Positions 60,544 through 64,000 of a stretch of DNA of 64,000 nucleotides are shown in pieces (position 1 is the stretch's first letter; each line of letters begins with the position of its first letter). Both the position numbers and the translations under genes were made by a program. Source of the DNA: Frankiales bacterium (lineage in GTDB: Bacteria > Actinomycetota > Actinomycetes > Mycobacteriales > SCTD01); NCBI GenBank assembly GCA_025966135.1, contig JAOPVP010000038.1, positions 1 through 64,000 of the forward strand, read 5' to 3'. The notes under the pieces are model-generated. The model saw nothing but the letters and a program-made list of their open reading frames with translations. It ran no database searches and was not told where the DNA came from.

Positions 60544-61404
60544 ATGGATCTCCGCCAGATGCAGTTCGTCGTCGCGGTCGCCGAGGAAGGTGGCTTCAGC
60601 GCAGCAGCACGACGCTTGCACGTCGTGCAGTCCGCAGTGTCCGGCACGGTCCGGGTTCTGGAGCGCGAGCTGGGAGTGAAGCTGTTCCACCGGACCACAC
60701 ACCGGGTATCCCTGACCCCCGCGGGCGAGGCGTTCCTGCCGGCGGCACGGGCGACGCTGCAGGCCGCCGAGCAGGCCCGCGCAGCTGTCGATGTGCTGAA
60801 GGGCGAGCTCCGCGGCCAGATCAAGGTCGGTGTGATGCAGGGCCTCTATGCCGGTCTGCACGAAGCCCTGGCCAGCTTCCACGAGCAACACCCCAGCGTG
60901 GTGGTCAAGCTTCGGCAGGCGCAGGCCGAGGACATCCGGCAGGCCGTCCGCGACGGCACCGTCGACCTGGCGTTGGTCGCGCTGGACCGCGAGCAGCAGC
61001 GCGGACTGGAGACCCGGCTGCTGTCGCAAGAGGAGCTGGTCCTGATCACCGCACCGACCCGTCGCCTACCGAAGGGCAGATCGGTGACCCTCGCGGAAGT
61101 AGCCACCCTGCCGCTGGTGGATTTCCCAGTCGGGTGGGCGATCCGCTACTCGGTCGACCGCGCCTTTCGCGCGGCGCTTGTCGAACGCACCACGACGTTC
61201 GAGGTCAACGATGTGCTGGCGGCCACGGACCTCGTCCGTCATGACCTGGGCGTCTGCATCCTGCCGGAGTCGCTCGCCGCGCGCTTCCCCGACCTGGCCG
61301 TCCGGCGGTTCACCGCGCATGCGCCCACGTGGAAGGTGATGGTGGTGCGCCCCCGAGGCGAGGCATCGCCCGCGGTCGCCGCGCTCCTCCGCCACATCAA
61401 GTAG
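60544..61404 (+). CDS. LysR-family transcriptional regulator
   Basis: 286 residues from ATG 60544, preceded by GAGGAGG. HTH: MDLRQMQFVVAVAEEGGFSAAARRLHVVQSAVSGTVRVLERELGVKLFHR, canonical. The effector domain (QIKVGVMQGLYAGLHEALASFHEQHPSV onward) is complete. Divergent from the YcaC-like gene. Confidence 0.94.
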   Translation: MDLRQMQFVVAVAEEGGFSAAARRLHVVQSAVSGTVRVLERELGVKLFHRTTHRVSLTPAGEAFLPAARATLQAAEQARAAVDVLKGELRGQIKVGVMQGLYAGLHEALASFHEQHPSVVVKLRQAQAEDIRQAVRDGTVDLALVALDREQQRGLETRLLSQEELVLITAPTRRLPKGRSVTLAEVATLPLVDFPVGWAIRYSVDRAFRAALVERTTTFEVNDVLAATDLVRHDLGVCILPESLAARFPDLAVRRFTAHAPTWKVMVVRPRGEASPAVAALLRHIK

Positions 61405-61473
61405 GTGGCAGGTCGCAAGCGAGACCGGCGGGGAGGCGGGACGGGTCACCCGGGCTCGCCGGTGGGCACATCG

Positions 61474-62109
61474 TCAGGGGCGCAGGCGGAAAGGTGGGTA
61501 TCCGTCGGTGACCAGGATGAAGGCGTACCCGAGGACGCGGTTGTGCCAGCGAATCACGCCCTCGACGTAGTCGAAGAGCCCGCGCGGGTAGCGGCCCGTG
61601 AACAGGATGGCGAACCACGCCCCGATCACCACGAAGAGCAGGCCGACGTACAGGAAGAAGAGGACGACGTAGTGCGGAATCGCAAGGAACCACTTCACCA
61701 GCGGTAGCCAGCGGTTCAGCCCCTGGTGCGCGTCGGGGTAGCTGAAGTCCAGGTGGACCGACTGCTGCTCATCGGTCGAGGGGTAGCGGTCATCCATCAA
61801 CGCGACGTACACGCCGACGCGGTTGGTGAAGCGCAGCAGTTCGAGATTCCAGTCAAACCACCAGCGCGGGTACTTCTGCCGGAACAGGATCATCAGCAGC
61901 GGAGGCAAGAACAACAGCCCCGTGCCGCCAACCGCGATGACGGTCGTGCCCGAGCCGGTGCCGACGCCGCCGCCGCTCCGGTAGCCGCCGATGGTCGCGA
62001 GCACGATGGCGATCGGGATGACCGCGAAGATGCGAAAGGCCGTTGTGAGACGGTCGAGCTCACGGTCCGGGTAGTCGACTGAGAACCGCACAGGATGGTC
62101 GTCGTTCAT
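61474..62109 (-). CDS. DUF4389 membrane protein
   Basis: 211 residues from ATG 62109. Starts HPVRFSVDYPDRELDRLTTAFR; two hydrophobic pairs and the repeated PRWWFDWNLELLRFTNRVGVYVALMDDRYPS and PRGLFDYVEGVIRWHNRVLGYAFILVTDGYPPF, which are DUF4389 hallmarks. About four helices. No known function. Confidence 0.9.
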   Translation of the reverse strand: MNDDHPVRFSVDYPDRELDRLTTAFRIFAVIPIAIVLATIGGYRSGGGVGTGSGTTVIAVGGTGLLFLPPLLMILFRQKYPRWWFDWNLELLRFTNRVGVYVALMDDRYPSTDEQQSVHLDFSYPDAHQGLNRWLPLVKWFLAIPHYVVLFFLYVGLLFVVIGAWFAILFTGRYPRGLFDYVEGVIRWHNRVLGYAFILVTDGYPPFRLRP

Positions 62110-62480
62110 GTCATCACTCCTGTCACCGGTCCTGGTCTGCTTTCGCTCCCAGCAGCCGCTTGTTGAAGCTGGTCACGTCCCTGTTGCCGGCCACCTCGGC
62201 TAGGTCGGACCCGGGCCGGATGACCGCAGAAGTGCGAGCGGCCTCGGGTCGCGCCCATCTGGCAGGCCCCGGCGATCACCTGAGACTCGCGCGAGGCCGC
62301 AGACAGGTGACCCTTCCGGTGGTTCACGCAAGGTATCGCGCTGGCCCCAGTGGTGGGGTTCACGGCTTGGAGAGTTGAACCGGGAGAGGTCCTCGATCCC
62401 GGTCACGATCTTCATCTCCCGCCCGTCGGGCAGGGTGTGACAGCGGGCTGTCGCTCCGGTGGGTGACAGCGAGGCATGAC
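62110..62480. other. 371-base gap with a short coding-like stretch on the minus strand
   Basis: No complete gene. On the minus strand one frame between a TGA (about 62282) and TGA (about 62132) reads with G/C-ending codons and ends DLAEVAGNRDVTSFNKRLLG then AKADQDR, but has no start codon with a ribosome site. It may be the tail of a decayed gene. I see nothing else in the gap. Confidence 0.25.
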
Positions 62481-63497
62481 ATGCACCACGATCTGCCGGT
62501 GACCCCTCTGCCGCTGTTGCTGTTCGACGGCGACCGGACCACCGAGGTGATGGCCCAGGCCGACGGACGCGACCTCCGCCTGGACGCCGCAGCCGTGCTC
62601 GCGGCGACCGGCTGGGAGCTGGCGCCGTACGGCCTGTGCCGGGGCGACGTGTGCATCCCGGAGAGGCTCACCGACCCGGTGCCCCTCCGCGCGCTCGCCG
62701 CCGCGCTGCAGCGGCCGCTTGCGGTCGAGGTCCTGGCGGACCGGGCCGTGGCCATCCTGGGGGAAGCCGGCGGTCGGACCGTCCGGGCAGGCGACGTCGC
62801 ACCGGCTGTCACGCTGCCCGACGTCGACGGCCAACCGGTCACCATCACCGGCAGCGGGCGCAAGACTGCCGTCGTCGCCTGGGCGACGTGGTGCGGCTGC
62901 CGCTACGAGCTGCCCGCCTGGAAGGCGCTTGCGCAGGAGCTGGCCCCCGAGGGCCTCGACGTGATCACGGTCGCGCTCGACGCGGACCCTGAGGCGGTGC
63001 GTTCCTGGGCCGAGACAGCGGGCCTGCCCGTGGTCGTGGACCGCGAGCACCGGCTCTGCGACCTGTTCGGCGTCGTCAACGTGCCCTCCACCGTGTGGCT
63101 CGACGAGCAGGACCGGGTCGTCAAACCACCGACGATCGCACCCGGCGACGACCAGTTCGTCGAGTTCACCCAGGTGCCGTCCGACCAGCACCACGAGGCG
63201 CTGCGCCGGTGGGTCCGTGAAGGCGTCCTGCCGGCGGTGCCGGGCGACGGCCCCGACGACGAGCGCCTGCGCACGGCCCGCACCGAGCGCCGCCTCGCTG
63301 CCTGGTTGCACCGCCACGGCCAGCTCGACGCCGCGGAGCAGCACTTCGAGGCGGCGGTCGCCAGGGCGCCGCTCGACTTCACGATCAACCGCGCCTCGAT
63401 GCCCCTGCGGGGCCAGGACCCGTTCGGGACCGAGTTCTTCACGCTCTGGGAGGAGTGGCAGCAGGCCGGGCGGCCCGGCTACCAGGCCACCACCTGA
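62481..63497 (+). CDS. Thioredoxin-fold (TlpA-like redoxin) protein with C-x-C active site
   Basis: 338 residues from ATG 62481 (GAGG upstream). Residues 1-90 are a small N-terminal domain with LCRGDVCIPERL; a redoxin fold follows: APAVTLPDVDGQPVTI, AWATWCGCRYELPAWKAL with Cys138 and Cys140, VALDADPEAVRSWAE and the cis-Pro loop VVNVPSTVWLDE. A helical C-terminal part has a TPR-like HGQLDAAEQHFEAAVARAP. No signal peptide, so cytoplasmic. The C-x-C replaces the usual CxxC. Confidence 0.85.
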   Translation: MHHDLPVTPLPLLLFDGDRTTEVMAQADGRDLRLDAAAVLAATGWELAPYGLCRGDVCIPERLTDPVPLRALAAALQRPLAVEVLADRAVAILGEAGGRTVRAGDVAPAVTLPDVDGQPVTITGSGRKTAVVAWATWCGCRYELPAWKALAQELAPEGLDVITVALDADPEAVRSWAETAGLPVVVDREHRLCDLFGVVNVPSTVWLDEQDRVVKPPTIAPGDDQFVEFTQVPSDQHHEALRRWVREGVLPAVPGDGPDDERLRTARTERRLAAWLHRHGQLDAAEQHFEAAVARAPLDFTINRASMPLRGQDPFGTEFFTLWEEWQQAGRPGYQATT

Positions 63498-63555
63498 GAA
63501 GTCCCTGACTGTGCCACCCGCCGCCTACCGCACGTAGGTCCTCGCGGCCCTCTCA

Positions 63556-64000
63556 TCACACGGGTTGAGGCACCTCCCGTAGTGGTGCGAGCGCCGCGCT
63601 CCACGCCAGCAGCTGCTCGATCAGGGTGTCAAGGGCCTGCACCTGGTAAGCGCCGGGCGCCAGGTCCGTGAAGTTGACGAAGTCGGTGAACATCGAGAGC
63701 GCGACGTTCGTGCGGACGTCCGCCATCTGCAGCTCCCCGGCGATCAGCCGAAGGTGCTCTGCGGCGCGGGCACCGCCCACTGCGCCGTAGGAGACGACAC
63801 CAACGGCCTTGTTGTTCCACTCGGCGTACAGGTAGTCGATCGCGTTCTTGAGAACCCCTGAGGTGGAGTGGTTGTACTCCGGCGTGACGAAGATGAAGCC
63901 GTCGTACTGGCCGATGGTGGCGGCCCAGTCGCGCGTGTGCTGGTTCTGGTACTGACCCATCGACGGCGGCAACGGCTCGTCCATGTGCGGCAACGGATAG
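63556..64000 (-). CDS. NADPH-dependent FMN reductase-family protein (N terminus outside window)
   Basis: 148 codons visible, open to the right edge (YPLPHMDEPLPPS at the cut). Flavodoxin-like features: FVTPEYNHSTSGVLKNAIDYLY (the FMN/second loop) and VVSYGAVGGARAAEHLR, typical of ChrR/azoreductase-like proteins of about 180-190 residues, so some 35-45 residues are missing. Reduces quinones, azo compounds or chromate with NAD(P)H. Confidence 0.9.
   Translation of the reverse strand, partial: YPLPHMDEPLPPSMGQYQNQHTRDWAATIGQYDGFIFVTPEYNHSTSGVLKNAIDYLYAEWNNKAVGVVSYGAVGGARAAEHLRLIAGELQMADVRTNVALSMFTDFVNFTDLAPGAYQVQALDTLIEQLLAWSAALAPLREVPQPV

Noticed and set aside
62355..62420. tRNA-like GGTTCAA element on the minus strand
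   Set aside because: No pairing T-stem, no anticodon or acceptor stem around it.
1..64000. CRISPR arrays, insertion sequences, phage or conjugation genes, restriction or toxin systems
   Set aside because: Looked for direct-repeat arrays, transposase or integrase motifs (DDE, Tyr recombinase), and terminal repeats while reading; none seen by eye.

Overview
The window is high-GC DNA with dense, short-spaced operons, GTG/TTG starts, many ATGA/GTGA overlaps and Tat- or Sec-type lipoprotein solute-binding proteins. All of this points to a soil-type member of the Actinomycetota (high-GC Gram-positive); I cannot name a genus. It reads as chromosomal accessory metabolism: three separate catabolic gene clusters, each built round an ABC importer, plus respiratory, regulatory and signalling genes. 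I found no rRNA, tRNA, CRISPR array, insertion sequence or phage gene.

Layout. 1-5759 (minus): an operon of tautomerase, cyclase-family hydrolase, GlcG/HbpS protein, SDR dehydrogenase, and a branched-chain-type ABC importer whose last visible gene is a LivM-LivG fusion running off the left edge. 6134-7637 (plus): an ECF sigma factor with a membrane-anchored partner. 7815-16705 (minus): an unfamiliar regulator, then M20 amidohydrolase, iron-type alcohol dehydrogenase, ribose-type ABC importer, a perfect hairpin and an aldehyde dehydrogenase. 16880-20939: small membrane protein, phospholipase D-like enzyme, MFS and TauE/SafE transporters. 21040-21307: a broken threonine-dehydratase-like gene. 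21300-28880 (minus): a membrane formate dehydrogenase whose alpha subunit is read through an in-frame UGA as selenocysteine, followed by an aldose epimerase and a GH3 glycosidase.

29067-33551: a divergent PfkB kinase/class II aldolase pair, a TetR regulator, an amine-oxidase-like flavoenzyme and an SRPBCC protein. Two matching inverted repeats (TGAAC-N9-GTTCA) lie in front of these genes and tie them into one probable regulon. 33718-34470 is a DUF1275 membrane protein. 34578-48550: a LacI regulator divergent from an 11-gene operon (complete Liv-type importer, beta-hydroxyacid dehydrogenase, creatinase/M24-like hydrolase, aldehyde dehydrogenase, VOC enzyme, fused E1 alpha-beta and E2 of a 2-oxoacid dehydrogenase). 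A LacI-type palindrome sits in the first codons of that operon, with a partial copy just after a possible promoter. This looks like one complete uptake-to-central-metabolism pathway for a substrate I cannot identify, and is the best candidate for an undescribed system here.

48608-64000: an ArsP-type permease behind a long hairpin, two c-di-GMP enzymes (EAL; GGDEF-EAL), a cupin, a frameshifted remnant, cytochrome bd oxidase (cydAB), an MFS transporter, a YcaC-like hydrolase divergent from a LysR regulator, a DUF4389 membrane protein, a thioredoxin-fold protein with a C-x-C site, and a truncated NADPH-dependent FMN reductase at the right edge.
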